DNA of 64,000 nt, taken from positions 2,418,001-2,482,000 of the forward strand of contig NZ_CP080437.1 of assembly GCF_021216655.1 (NCBI RefSeq), in the 5' to 3' direction. Below, piece by piece: positions 51,310 to 61,300 of this stretch; position 1 is the first letter of the stretch; every line of letters begins with the position of its first letter. Under the pieces are notes generated by a model. It was not told the DNA's origin, searched no databases, and saw nothing but the letters and a program-made list of their open reading frames with translations. This stretch comes from Clavibacter michiganensis (GTDB lineage: Bacteria; Actinomycetota; Actinomycetes; Actinomycetales; Microbacteriaceae). The translations under genes were made by a program, and so were the position numbers.

Positions 51310-54300
51310 CCGGCGCCGATCACGGCGAGCACCTGCCCGGGCGCGACCTGCTCCCCGGACCGGATGTGGACGTCGAGCACGCGCCCCGCGACCGGCGCGC
51401 CGACGACGGACTCCATCTTCATGGCCTCGACCGCGAGCACGGCGTCGCCGACTCCGAGGAGATCGCCGGGGCGCACGTCCACCCGCCAGACGGTGGAGGT
51501 GAACGGCGCCGTCACGGCCGTTGCCCCAGGTGGGATCGGCACGGTCGCCGCCTCGACGACGGGCGGCTCGTCGCGCACGTCGAACTCGCCCGACAGGCGC
51601 CAGCGGGCCTTCTCCTCCTCGAACGCGCGCGTCTGCGTGTCGCGGAAGTCGCGGATCGACGCGTCGTTCGCGGCGAGGAACGCGTGGTGGTCGGCGATGG
51701 AGAACTCGCCGTCCTCCGTCTCATAGCGCCCGCGTCCGGCGTCCGTCTCGGCGCGCAGCTCGAGCAGCTCCTCCGCGCCGACCGGGTACCACTCGATGCG
51801 GTCGAAGAAGCGCAGCGCCCACGGGTCCTCCTGGAAGAGGCCGCCGCGGCGGAAGCGGTTCCAGATCTGCACGGTGCGGCCGACGAACTGGTACCCGCCC
51901 GGCCCCTCCATCCCGTAGATGCAGAGGTACGCGCCGCCGATGCCGACCGAGTTCTCGGCGGTCCACGTGCGCGCCGGGTTGTACTTCGTGGTCACCAGGC
52001 GGTGGCGCGGATCCAGCGGCGTGGCCACGGGAGCGCCGAGGTACACGTCGCCGAGGCCGAGCACGAGGTAGCTGGCGTCGAAGACCGTGCGGAAGACGTC
52101 GTCGACCGAGTCGAGGCCGTTGATCCGGCGGATGAACTCGATGTTCCACGGCGTCCAGGGCGCGTCGTCACGGACGCCCGCCATGTAGCGCTCGATCGCG
52201 AGGCGCGTCGCCGGGTCGTCCCACGACAGCGGCAGCCGCACCTTCCGCGACGGCACGACGAGCTGCCCGGTGGGCGGGATCTCGTCCTCCAGCTCCTGCA
52301 GCAGCCGCGTGACGGCCGTGGCCTTGAGCACGCGCGCGTCGGTGCGGACCTGCAGCGAGCGGATGCCCGGCGTCAGCTCGAGCACGCCGGGCGGCATGTG
52401 CTCCTGCAGGCGGGTCATGAGCGCGTGCACGCGCATGCGGAGCGCGATGTCGAGGGTCATGTCGCCGTACTCGACGAGCACGTTGTCGTCGCCGTCGCGG
52501 CGGTACGCGACGCCCGGGCGCGCATCCGTCGGCTCGAGCCGGCCGATCACGCCGTCGTCGCCGTCGCCGCCCGCGCGGATCACCTGGAGCGATGCGCGCG
52601 CGTCCACGAGCGACGCCGCCGCCGCCTCGGTGACGGGCACGAACCGCACGGTGTCGCCGGGCCGCAGCTGGCCGAGCTTCCACAGCTCGCCGCTCGCGAC
52701 GACCGCCGGGCAGACGAACCCGCCGAGCGAGGGTCCGTCGGGGCCGAGGATGATCGGGGTGTCGCCCGTGAAGTCGATCGCGCCGACCGCGTACGGGGTG
52801 TCGTGGATGTTCGACGGGTGCAGCCCCGCCTCGCCGCCGTCCTCGCGGGCCCAGCCGGGCCGCGGGCCGATGAGCCGGATCCCGGTGCGCGCCGAGTTGT
52901 GGTGGACGCCGTAGTCGGTGGCGTAGAGCACGTCGATGTCGGCGCGCGTGAAGAAGTCGGGCGCCGCGTGCGGGCCCTCGGTGACGCCGATCTCCCACGT
53001 CGACGTGAGGGCGGGCCGGCGGTGCGCGGGCGTCGGGCCGCCGATGATCCCGAGGCGCGCGCCCGCGGGGAACGCGGGGTGGTCGGCGTCGGAGTCGGGG
53101 GATCCGGGCCGCAGCACGTCGCCCGCGAGCAGCGCCCGGCCCGCGTGCCCGCCGAAGCGGCCGAGCGTGAATGTGGACGCGGATCCGAGGTACGAGGGCA
53201 CGTCGATCCCGCCGCGCACGGCGAGGAACAGGCGGAGCCCGGGTCCGTCGGCGCGGCCGATCGCGAGCGTCTGCCCGGCGGCGACCTCGAGCGGCTCCCA
53301 CATCGGGGCCGGTTCGCCGTCGATCGTGACCGGTGCGGGCGCTCCCGTGACGGCCACGACGGACGCGGTCGAGAAGCGCAGCACGGGTCCGTCTGCCGTG
53401 ATCTCGAGCCCCGGCGCGCCCTCCGGGTTGCCGACGGCGAGGTTCGCCTCCGCGAGCGAGACGGGATCGAACGGGCCGCTCGGCGGCACGCCGACCTGCC
53501 AGTACCCGAGCCGGCCGGGCAGGTCCTGCACGGTGGTCATGGTGCCGGGGGAGACCACGTCGATGCGCGGCGCCGGATCGTCCGTCTCGTCGAGCGTGGA
53601 CGTGGAGTGCGTGGCGGTGCGCAGCTCGATGTCGTCGGTGAGCGCCCGCAGCAGGCCGATGTTCGTGACGATGCCGTCGATCCGCGACCCGTCGAGCGCC
53701 TCGCCGAGGAGGTCGAGCGCGTCGTCGCGGGTCTCGCCCGTGGCGATGACCTTGGCGAGCAGCGGGTCGTAGGAGGCGGAGACCTCGAGGCCGGTCTCGA
53801 TCCAGCCGTCGACGCGGATCCCCGGTCCCGCCGGCAGCACGGCCTGCGTCACGAGGCCGCTCGAGGGCAGGTATCCCTTCGCCGGGTCCTCCGCGTAGAC
53901 GCGGGCCTCGACGGCGTGGCCCTCCGGGATCCACTCCCGGGTGAAGAGGTCGTCGGGGAGCCCGGCGGCGCCGTCGCGCGCGAGCCGCAGCATGAGCTCC
54001 ACGAGGTCGACGCCGTGCACCTCCTCCGTGACGGGGTGCTCGACCTGCAGGCGCGTGTTGACCTCCAGGAACGCGGCCTCCTCGCGCACCGGGTCGTAGA
54101 CGAACTCGACCGTGCCGGCGCTGCGATAGGAGACCGACTCCGCGAGCGCGCGGGCCGAGTCGTGCAGCTGCGCGCGCACGCGGTCGGGCAGCGCGGGCGC
54201 GGGCGCCTCCTCGATCACCTTCTGGTTGCGGCGCTGGAGGGAGCAGTCGCGGTCGCCGATCACGGCCACGCGGCCCTGGCCGTCGCCCACGAGCTGCACC

Positions 54301-54971
54301 TCGACGTGCCGCGCCGGGCGCACGAGCCGCTCGAGGAAGATGCCGGTGGATCCGAACGCCGACTCCGCGAGCCGCGTCACCCGCCCGAACGCCTCCCGCA
54401 CCTCGTCGGCCGTCGCGCACGCCTGCATGCCGATGCCGCCCCCGCCGCCCGTGGCCTTGAGCATCACGGGCAGGCCGATGCGCTCGGCCTCCGCGACCGC
54501 CTCGTCGGCGTCGGCGAGGAGCCCGGTGCCGGCGAGCAGGGGCACCCCGGCCGCCTCGGCCAGCTCGCGCGCCGTGTGCTTGGCGCCGAACGCGAGGATC
54601 TGGTCGGCGGTCGGCCCGACGAAGCGGATCCCCGCCTCCTCGCAGGCCGACGCGAACTCCAGGTTCTCGCTGAGGAACCCGTAGCCGGGGTGGATGAGGC
54701 CGGCGCCGGTCGCGCGCGCGGCCTCGATGATCGCGTCGATGCGCAGGTACGATTCGCGCGGTGCCGCCGGGCCCAGCCGCACGGCCTCGTCGGCCTCGCG
54801 CACGTGGGGAGCTGCCCGGTCGGCGTCGGAGAAGACCGCGACCGTGCGCATCCCCATGGCCTTCGCGGTGCGGATCACGCGGCACGCGATCTCGCCGCGG
54901 TTGGCGACGAGGACGGTGTCGAGGTCGAGCGCGCGGCGCTCGCCTGCTGCGCCGCTCTCGAGCGCGCTCAC
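51306..54971 (-). CDS. Urea carboxylase or guanidine carboxylase
   Basis: A biotin enzyme of 1,221 residues starting at the GTG that overlaps the upstream stop (GTGA). Domains in order: biotin carboxylase (VLVANRGEIACRV near residue 20, Gly-rich 'GGGGGIGMQ', 'QKVIEEAP', 'EVNTRLQVEHPVTE'); a KipA/AHS2 carboxyltransferase half starting about residue 490; a KipI/AHS1 half about 830-1050; and a C-terminal biotin carrier with the lysine in 'VEAMKMES'. It carboxylates urea or guanidine using ATP and bicarbonate. The two DUF1989 partners point to guanidine, because such partners are known as carboxyguanidine deiminase. No allophanate hydrolase gene follows in the window. Confidence 0.93.
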   Translation of the reverse strand: MSALESGAAGERRALDLDTVLVANRGEIACRVIRTAKAMGMRTVAVFSDADRAAPHVREADEAVRLGPAAPRESYLRIDAIIEAARATGAGLIHPGYGFLSENLEFASACEEAGIRFVGPTADQILAFGAKHTARELAEAAGVPLLAGTGLLADADEAVAEAERIGLPVMLKATGGGGGIGMQACATADEVREAFGRVTRLAESAFGSTGIFLERLVRPARHVEVQLVGDGQGRVAVIGDRDCSLQRRNQKVIEEAPAPALPDRVRAQLHDSARALAESVSYRSAGTVEFVYDPVREEAAFLEVNTRLQVEHPVTEEVHGVDLVELMLRLARDGAAGLPDDLFTREWIPEGHAVEARVYAEDPAKGYLPSSGLVTQAVLPAGPGIRVDGWIETGLEVSASYDPLLAKVIATGETRDDALDLLGEALDGSRIDGIVTNIGLLRALTDDIELRTATHSTSTLDETDDPAPRIDVVSPGTMTTVQDLPGRLGYWQVGVPPSGPFDPVSLAEANLAVGNPEGAPGLEITADGPVLRFSTASVVAVTGAPAPVTIDGEPAPMWEPLEVAAGQTLAIGRADGPGLRLFLAVRGGIDVPSYLGSASTFTLGRFGGHAGRALLAGDVLRPGSPDSDADHPAFPAGARLGIIGGPTPAHRRPALTSTWEIGVTEGPHAAPDFFTRADIDVLYATDYGVHHNSARTGIRLIGPRPGWAREDGGEAGLHPSNIHDTPYAVGAIDFTGDTPIILGPDGPSLGGFVCPAVVASGELWKLGQLRPGDTVRFVPVTEAAAASLVDARASLQVIRAGGDGDDGVIGRLEPTDARPGVAYRRDGDDNVLVEYGDMTLDIALRMRVHALMTRLQEHMPPGVLELTPGIRSLQVRTDARVLKATAVTRLLQELEDEIPPTGQLVVPSRKVRLPLSWDDPATRLAIERYMAGVRDDAPWTPWNIEFIRRINGLDSVDDVFRTVFDASYLVLGLGDVYLGAPVATPLDPRHRLVTTKYNPARTWTAENSVGIGGAYLCIYGMEGPGGYQFVGRTVQIWNRFRRGGLFQEDPWALRFFDRIEWYPVGAEELLELRAETDAGRGRYETEDGEFSIADHHAFLAANDASIRDFRDTQTRAFEEEKARWRLSGEFDVRDEPPVVEAATVPIPPGATAVTAPFTSTVWRVDVRPGDLLGVGDAVLAVEAMKMESVVGAPVAGRVLDVHIRSGEQVAPGQVLAVIGAG

Positions 54972-55660
54972 GGCTGCACCACGATCATCCGCAGCGGCGT
55001 GCAGCTGAAGTCGTTGCACGGGTTGTTCATCTGCGGGCAGTTGGAGACGATCACCAGCACGTCCCGCTCCGCGCGCAGGGCGACCCGCTTCCCGGGCGCG
55101 CTCATGCCGTCGACGATGCCGAGCGATCCGTCGGCCTCCACCGGCACGTTCATGAACCAGTTGATGTTCGACACGATGTCGGGCGCCCCCAGACCGTGCC
55201 GCGACGCCTCCGTGAGGAAGTTCTCGCGGCAGCCGTGCTGGTACGCGGTGTGGTGCCCGTAGCGGAGCGTGTTCGACTCCTTCGAGCACGCGCCGCCGAG
55301 GGTGTCCTGGCGGTCGATCTCGTTGCCGACCACGGTCATCAGCGGGCGGCCCTCGCTCGACATGAGAACGGTGCCGGTGCGGATGTACGCGTTGCCCTGC
55401 GCCACGAGGGTGTCGGGCACGCTGTAGCGCTCGTCCGGATCCTGGGCGTCGTAGATGAGGCAGTCGGCGGACTGGTTGCCGCCGACGTCCACGATCGTGA
55501 GCACCTCGCCGGCGCGCACCACGGCCGACCAGGGCGCGAGCGGCGCGACGCGGTCGTCGCGCACGACGGTGCCCTCGACGAGCGAGGATCCCCAGTCGAG
55601 CACCGCATCGGGCGCGTGGACGGCGCCGGTCGGGACGGGGGATGCCACGGTGCGGGTCAT
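54968..55660 (-). CDS. DUF1989 urea carboxylase-associated protein (UAAP2/carboxyguanidine deiminase subunit)
   Basis: A 230-residue protein. It has 'IVDVGGNQSADCLIYDA', the characteristic start of the DUF1989 core, and several Cys residues that could bind a metal ('GGACSKESN', 'HGCRENF', 'SNCPQMNNPCNDF'). It starts in overlap with the upstream paralogue's stop (TGATG) and ends in overlap with the carboxylase start. From the literature, paired DUF1989 proteins form carboxyguanidine deiminase, which converts carboxyguanidine to allophanate and ammonia. The subunit numbering is tentative. Confidence 0.9.
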   Translation of the reverse strand: MTRTVASPVPTGAVHAPDAVLDWGSSLVEGTVVRDDRVAPLAPWSAVVRAGEVLTIVDVGGNQSADCLIYDAQDPDERYSVPDTLVAQGNAYIRTGTVLMSSEGRPLMTVVGNEIDRQDTLGGACSKESNTLRYGHHTAYQHGCRENFLTEASRHGLGAPDIVSNINWFMNVPVEADGSLGIVDGMSAPGKRVALRAERDVLVIVSNCPQMNNPCNDFSCTPLRMIVVQP

Positions 55661-56499
55661 CAGGTTCCTCTCGCTTCGCAGTGGTCGATCGAGTTCAGGT
55701 AGGCCCGCGTCAGCTCCGGGGTCGCGTGGAAGCGCGCGTCGCCGGGGCCGGTGGGGGAGCCGCGCCACGCGTGGATCCGCAGCGGGCCGACGACGTGTTC
55801 GGGCCGGGGATCCAGCGGGTGCGGCACGTTCGCGATCAGCACGATGAGCGGCATCTCGGCCACGAGGGTCACGTGCGTGCCCGGCCCCGCGGATCCGGTG
55901 GGCCGCAGCGCGCCGTCGGCCTCCACCCGCACGCCCTGGAAGAAGGAGACGCCGGGCGGCAGGTCGCGCCGGGTGAGACCGTGCTTCGCGGCGGCCTTCA
56001 CGAGCAGCGACCGGCCGCTCGGCGTGGGGCCCTCGGGCGCGGATCCGCCGTAGCGCCGGTCGTTGAGCGCGTCGGTCGAGGTGCCGCAGAGGGCGTCGTG
56101 GTGGCCGGAGTCGTCCTCGACGATGCTCGCGAGGATCCGCCCGTCGCCGCTCAGCAGCGGGGAGCCTTCGCCGAGGTACGCCTGCCACGGGATCTTCACG
56201 GTGTCGGCGACGTTGAGCCGCTCCCACGGCGCGAGTGCGTCGTGCAGCACGAGGTGCGCGCACGCGTCGCCCGTGGGGTCGTCGAACCGCAGGCGGGATC
56301 CGCGCGCCAGCACCCGGTGCGCGTACCCGCCCGGCGCCACGGTCTCGGCCCAGGTGAGCCCATCCGCCGCGACGCCGTCCGGCCGGGACGGGGAGGAGGA
56401 CGCGGGCACGTACGGCATCCACTCGCTGCGGCGGTCGGCCTGCGCCCGGGCGTCGGCGCGGGAGGCGGTGACGCTGTCGGTCGTGCGCAGATCCCTCAT
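55660..56499 (-). CDS. DUF1989 urea carboxylase-associated protein (UAAP1/carboxyguanidine deiminase subunit)
   Basis: The protein has 279 residues from the ATG at 56499 overlapping the permease stop (ATGA). It is a paralogue of the next gene product, with 'DDPTGDACAHLVLHDA' at the core position, 'VKIPWQAYLGEGSPLLSGDGRILASI' in separate short blocks, and a 'SFFQGVRVEADG' segment. It is expected to form a heteromer with the 230-residue partner. A Ser/Pro-rich segment near the N-terminus (PASSSPSRPDG) is specific to this protein. Confidence 0.9.
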   Translation of the reverse strand: MRDLRTTDSVTASRADARAQADRRSEWMPYVPASSSPSRPDGVAADGLTWAETVAPGGYAHRVLARGSRLRFDDPTGDACAHLVLHDALAPWERLNVADTVKIPWQAYLGEGSPLLSGDGRILASIVEDDSGHHDALCGTSTDALNDRRYGGSAPEGPTPSGRSLLVKAAAKHGLTRRDLPPGVSFFQGVRVEADGALRPTGSAGPGTHVTLVAEMPLIVLIANVPHPLDPRPEHVVGPLRIHAWRGSPTGPGDARFHATPELTRAYLNSIDHCEARGT

Positions 56500-58079
56500 C
56501 GGATGGACGCCCTCGCCGGCTCGACCACCGGGATCGTCGCCGTGGTCGGCACCTCGGTCAGCCGGATCGGCCCGTCGGAGCGGTGCCGCCACGCGTGGTA
56601 GCCCCAGCCCACGAGCAGCGTCGCGCCGATGAAGAGGAGCGCGCTGTACTGCAGCCACCACGACTCGCCCGTGAGGTCGTAGATCTCGGGGCGCGGCCAG
56701 ATCAGGTTCACGGCCATCGCCGCCTGGAAGAGCACCGCGACGGCGTTGATCGGGATCCCCCAGCGGCCGAGCGTGAACAGCGGCTCGCCGTCCTCGTCGA
56801 CGCCGCCGGCCGGGAACCGCCCGCGGATCCGGGCGACCAGCAGCGGCCCGGTGACGCCCAGGTAGGCGAGGTACAGCATCGCGATGCAGAGGCTCGAGAG
56901 CGCCGTGAAGATCGCCGACTGCCCGGCGTTGACCGCGAGCGCGAGCACCGCGCCGACCCCGACCACGACGGAGGTGAGCACCGGTGTGCCCGTGCGCGGC
57001 GACACCTTCGCGAGCTGGCGGTGGAACGGCAGCGCCTTCTCGCGGGCCATCGAGTAGATCATGCGCGTACCCGAGGTCTGCACGGCGAGCGTGCACGCGA
57101 ACACCGCCACCGCGACCGCGCAGAGGAGGAGGCGGCCGCCCACCTCGCCGGCGACCGAGGTGATCACCCAGGCGAGGCCTTGCGTGGCGAGGTTCCCGTC
57201 GGTGAGGCTGGGCGCTGCGACGAGCGCGCCCACGATGAGGAGCGCCCCGCCGAGCCCGGAGACCGTGAGCGCGCGGATGATCGTCTTCGGCGTGGTCTTC
57301 CGGGGGCTGTGGGTCTCCTCGGCCAGCTCGCCCGCGGAGTCGAAGCCGACCATCACGTAGGCGGCCATGAGCGAGGAGGCCAGGAAGGCCCACACGTACG
57401 GCTCCTCGCTCGCGGATCCCGCGGTCGTGAAGACCACCTCGGGTCCCCGCTTCGGCAGCAGGAACAGCACGGCGACGAGCGCGACGACGCCGACCATCTC
57501 GATGGCGACGCCCGCGGTCGTGACCCGCGCCATGAGCCGCACGCTGAGGATGTTCACGACCGTCGTGATGGCCAGCATGATGATCCCGAGCAGCACCGCG
57601 TTCGCGGAGCCCGTGGGGGAGGCGACCGACGGATCCGCGCCCGGCCCGCCCACGATCTGGAACCCGGCCCAGATGGACGGCAGCACGGCCTGCACCGCGA
57701 TGGCCGCGACGGCGACCGTGAGGATCTGGCCGACGATCATGGTCCAGCCGGTGAACCAGCCGAACGTGGTGCCCGCCAACCTGCTCGACCACTGGAAGAT
57801 CGCGCCCGAGATCGGCCACGACGCGGCGAGCTGCGCGAAGTTCAGCGCCACGAGCAGCTGGCCGACGAACACGATCGGCCACGCCCAGAAGAAGGCCGCG
57901 CCACCCAGCCCGAAGCCGAGGCCGAAGAGCTGGAACACGGTCGTGAGGATCGAGACGAAGGAGAACCCGGCCGCGAAGGAGGAGAACGGACCGACGCCGC
58001 GATGCAGCTCCTGGGCGTAGCCGGGCGGGATGACGGGGGTGGGGGCCGACGGGTGCGGCGGGAGGTTCGGGGTGCTCAA
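56496..58079 (-). CDS. APC family permease for urea/guanidine-type nitrogen compound
   Basis: A 527-residue amino acid/polyamine/organocation permease. The start codon is TTG at 58079, with AGAGG eight bases upstream. The Pro-rich N-terminus leads to 'ELHRGVGPFSSFAAGFSFVSI', the family's first-helix region, and about twelve membrane segments follow. The family motif 'GFDSAGELAEETHSPRK' in mid-protein is typical of the GABA/amine-permease branch that accompanies urea carboxylase clusters. As first gene of the operon it would import the nitrogen compound degraded by the enzymes behind it. Confidence 0.92.
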   Translation of the reverse strand: MSTPNLPPHPSAPTPVIPPGYAQELHRGVGPFSSFAAGFSFVSILTTVFQLFGLGFGLGGAAFFWAWPIVFVGQLLVALNFAQLAASWPISGAIFQWSSRLAGTTFGWFTGWTMIVGQILTVAVAAIAVQAVLPSIWAGFQIVGGPGADPSVASPTGSANAVLLGIIMLAITTVVNILSVRLMARVTTAGVAIEMVGVVALVAVLFLLPKRGPEVVFTTAGSASEEPYVWAFLASSLMAAYVMVGFDSAGELAEETHSPRKTTPKTIIRALTVSGLGGALLIVGALVAAPSLTDGNLATQGLAWVITSVAGEVGGRLLLCAVAVAVFACTLAVQTSGTRMIYSMAREKALPFHRQLAKVSPRTGTPVLTSVVVGVGAVLALAVNAGQSAIFTALSSLCIAMLYLAYLGVTGPLLVARIRGRFPAGGVDEDGEPLFTLGRWGIPINAVAVLFQAAMAVNLIWPRPEIYDLTGESWWLQYSALLFIGATLLVGWGYHAWRHRSDGPIRLTEVPTTATIPVVEPARASIR

Positions 58080-58147
58080 TGTTCTGGCCTCTCACGAGGG
58101 CGCGATGGAGCGTGTGCGCCGGAGATCCGGTTGCCCGGTCGGAGTAT

Positions 58148-58161
58148 CTATCGAGCGATAG
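58148..58161. promoter_or_regulatory. Palindromic operator CTATCG-AG-CGATAG before the permease operon
   Basis: Six-base arms at 58148-58153 and 58156-58161 with further partial symmetry on both sides (about 8 of 10 bases). It lies 69 bp upstream of the permease start, where the promoter is expected. It is a good candidate site for the TetR protein at the end of the operon. Confidence 0.6.
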
Positions 58162-58277
58162 GTATTTCCGTCCAGTGTGGTTCTGCCCGGTATCGCGGCC
58201 GTTTCCCTCGTGTTACCGGCGTGTATCTTCTCCGGGGCGACGGATCCGGTCGCCGCCACTGGCCACCCATACGTGCG

Positions 58278-58310
58278 GAGGGGCCGGCAGCGCGTGGCTG
58301 CCGGCCCCTC
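58278..58310 (-). terminator. Terminator hairpin after carboxylic acid reductase
   Basis: The arm 58278-58291 (GAGGGGCCGGCAGC) pairs perfectly with 58297-58310 across a 5-nt loop. It lies 19 bases after the reductase stop on the leftward strand and isolates the permease promoter from read-through. Confidence 0.85.
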
Positions 58311-58328
58311 GATCTCAGGGCGCGTGCG

Positions 58329-61300
58329 TCAGGCAGCCGCCGCCCGCGCCGGCGCGAGCAGCCCCAGGAACGCGAGGTCGTCCGCCACCTTGGCGATGAG
58401 CGCGCGGTCGAGCGACGGGATGTCCGGCGACCCGAGCGGGCGCACCGCGCGGACGGCCTCGGCGAACGCATCCGCCGGGATCGCCGAGCCGGCGTGCGGC
58501 TCCTCGGGCGAGGCGAACGCGTGCATCAGCGGCAGGACGGACCGGGCGCGGTCCGCGTCCGGCAGCGATCCGAGCGCCGCGCGGAAGCGGTCGACCCACT
58601 CCGCGTGGTCGTCCACGCGCTCGATGTCGTGGCCGTCCTCGCGGAGCCAGTCGACGAAGGTGTCGAGCGAGACGCCGTCGTCGTGGGGGTTCACGACGTT
58701 GAAGGTGCGGTGCCCCTCGGTGAGCGCTGCGCCGATCCCGTCGATCGCCGCAGCCGTGAAGTCGGCGGGCAGGCCGTCGTAGTGCGACCGCTGCCGCTCG
58801 CCGTCGGGGCCGCGCCTCACGAACGATGCGGGGGCGAGGCCGGTGGTGAGCACGCTCCAGATCAGCCGGGTGAAGACGTCGGGGAGGTTCACCTGACCGC
58901 GCCAGCGGGGGTGCGCCAGGATCATGTCGGAGCGGAACACGGCCACGGGGACGCCGTGGTGCTCGTGCGCCTCGCGGAGCAGCACCTCGCTCGCCCACTT
59001 GCTCGCGCCGTACCCGTTGGCGTACTCGTCGCCGACGGCCCACTCGGGGATCGTGGCGCGGATGTCGGCGTGCTCGTCGAGCGCGCCGGGCGCCGACGGC
59101 TCGGCGTCGGCGGTCGCGCCCGGCTGCGCGCCGCCCGCGACCGCGACGCTCGAGACGAAGGTGACGGGCACGCTGCCGGCGGCGATCGCCAGGCGGATCG
59201 CCTCGGCGGTGCCGACGACGTTCGGACCGAACAGCGCCGAGTACGGGAGGACGTGGTTCACGAGGGCAGCCGCGTGCGCGACGAGGTCGACCCGCGCGGC
59301 CAGGTCGATCCACCGCTCGTCGTCGAGGCCGAGGCGGTGCTCGCTGACGTCTCCGGCCAGCACCTCGAGCGAGCCCGACAGCTCGGCGAAGCGCCGGGCG
59401 AACGCGGGATCCGCGGCGAACGCGGCCTCGAGGCGGCGCCGGGCGTCGGCGTCGTCGGCGCCGCGCACGATGCACACCAGCGTGCCGCCCGTCGCAGCGA
59501 GGCGCTCGAGCCAGTCGATGGCCAAGAACCGGCCGAGGTAGCCGTTCGCGCCGGTGAGCAGGACCGTGCGGGATCCCGGCCGGGCGGCCGAGGCCCGGGG
59601 GACCGGCGTCGGGATGCCGCCGAGCATCCGGTCGAGCCGGAGGTCGCCCACGCGGAGGGTGGATGCGCCGGCGCCGTGCACGCGGGTCACGGTCGGCCGG
59701 TCGTCGGAGGCGGAGCGCTCCACGTAGGCGGCGACGGCGGCGAGGTCGTTGGTCGGGTCGGTGAGGACGCCGACGGGCACCTCGGTGCCGAAGACGTCCT
59801 CGAGGATCCCGGAGAACGTCAGCGCGGACAGCGAGTCCCCGCCGAGGTCGGAGAACCGGGCCGCGGCGGCGGTCGCGGGGGACACCTCGGCCCCGAGGAG
59901 CAGCAGGGCGGCGCGCACCACCGTGTCGACCGTCGGCTCGTCGTCGGCGCGTTCGCGGAGCGCGGCGACGAGGGTGCCGCTCTGCTGCTCCTCGAGCGCG
60001 TCGTAGAGGGCGGCGAGGCGCTCGCCGTACCGCTGCGTGAGGCGCAGGCGCAGGAGCTTGCCGGCGTCGGAGAGCATGCCGCCGTCGACCGTGAACGGAT
60101 CCGGTTCGACGATCACGCCGCGGGGCACCTCGTAGGGGGCGAGGCCGTGCTCGCGGGCGGTGCGCTGGAGGGCCGCGAGGATGTCGCGCTCCGATGCCGA
60201 GGCCTCCGCCGGGACGACGACCGCGACGAGGAACGCGTGCCGGCTGTCGCCGTGCAGCGCGATCTGGTGCACCTCGGGCGTCCCGCCGTACGTCGCCTCG
60301 AGCGATGCCACCGCGACGAACTCGCCCTGCGACAGCTTGATCACGTTGTTCCGACGGTCGACGTACTCGTAGGTGCCGGGTCCGGTCTGCGCCATGACGT
60401 CGCCGGTCCGGTAGAAGCCGTCCTCGTCGAACACCGCGGCGGTGACGTCCGGCCGGCGGAAGTACCCGGCGATCACGGAGGCGCTCTTGACGAGCAGCTC
60501 GCCCCGCGGGTGCGGGCGGTCGGTGGTGCGGTACCCGAGCTCGGGGACGTCGACGAGCTTGTGCTCGGTGACGGGAGGCTGCTGGATCACCCCGTCGTGG
60601 AGGATGCCGCCGGCCTCGGTCGACCCGTACAGGTCGTGCAGCGTGATCCCGAGGCAGCCCTCGATGTAGGTGCGGAGCTCGGGTGTCAGAGGGGCGCTGG
60701 TGCAGATCGCCCGGCGGATCCGTCCGCCGAACGCGCGGGCGCGCAGGTCGGCCTGGACCTCGGCGCGGACCGCGTCCCGGTCCGTGCTGCCGGCGGTGAG
60801 TCGGCGCTGCTCCTCGCGGTCGCCCTCCTGCCGCACCAGCTCCGCGACGCGCGGCACGAAGACGAACTCGGTCGGGGCGAAGGTCCGCAGGTCGTCGAAG
60901 AGCGTCGACAGGTCGGTCGAGGTCGCGAGCGCGACCGTGCCGCCGCGGCCGAGCGTGGCGAGCAGGGAGGAGCGGCCGGTGAGGTGGCTCATGGGGAGGT
61001 ACGCGTACCCGACGATGGCTGCGGCGTCTCCGTCGTCCGCGGTCGTGGATGCGTCGGCGGGCGCGGCGGGGTCGGGCCGGAGGGCGTGCCACATCCGCTC
61101 GACCATGGAGCGCGTGTACATCGCGCCCTTCGGCGTGCCCGTGCTGCCCGACGTGTAGAGCAGGAGCGCGAGCGGGTCGTCGCCGGGTGCGGGGTGCCAC
61201 GGGCTCCGGGTCGGCAGACCGGCCCCGCGGGCGACGAGCGCGCCGAGCGTCAGGGCGGCGTCGGTGTCGGTGTCCGCGTCGGTGTCGGTGTCGAGCCGCA

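Noticed and set aside
51366..55262. Long open frame opposite the urea/guanidine carboxylase
   Set aside because: Same cause: the frame has antisense-type composition, while the leftward strand encodes clear biotin carboxylase motifs.
58080..58328. Guanidine-I (ykkC) riboswitch in front of the permease operon
   Set aside because: I looked for the conserved ykkC core on the leftward strand and did not find it. A palindrome and a terminator of the neighbouring gene explain the region. A covariance search would settle it.
61255..61300. Hexanucleotide repeat (GTGTCG/GTCGGT) in the reductase as a phase-variation switch
   Set aside because: Units are multiples of three and encode Asp-Thr in a linker, so copy changes would not switch the gene off.
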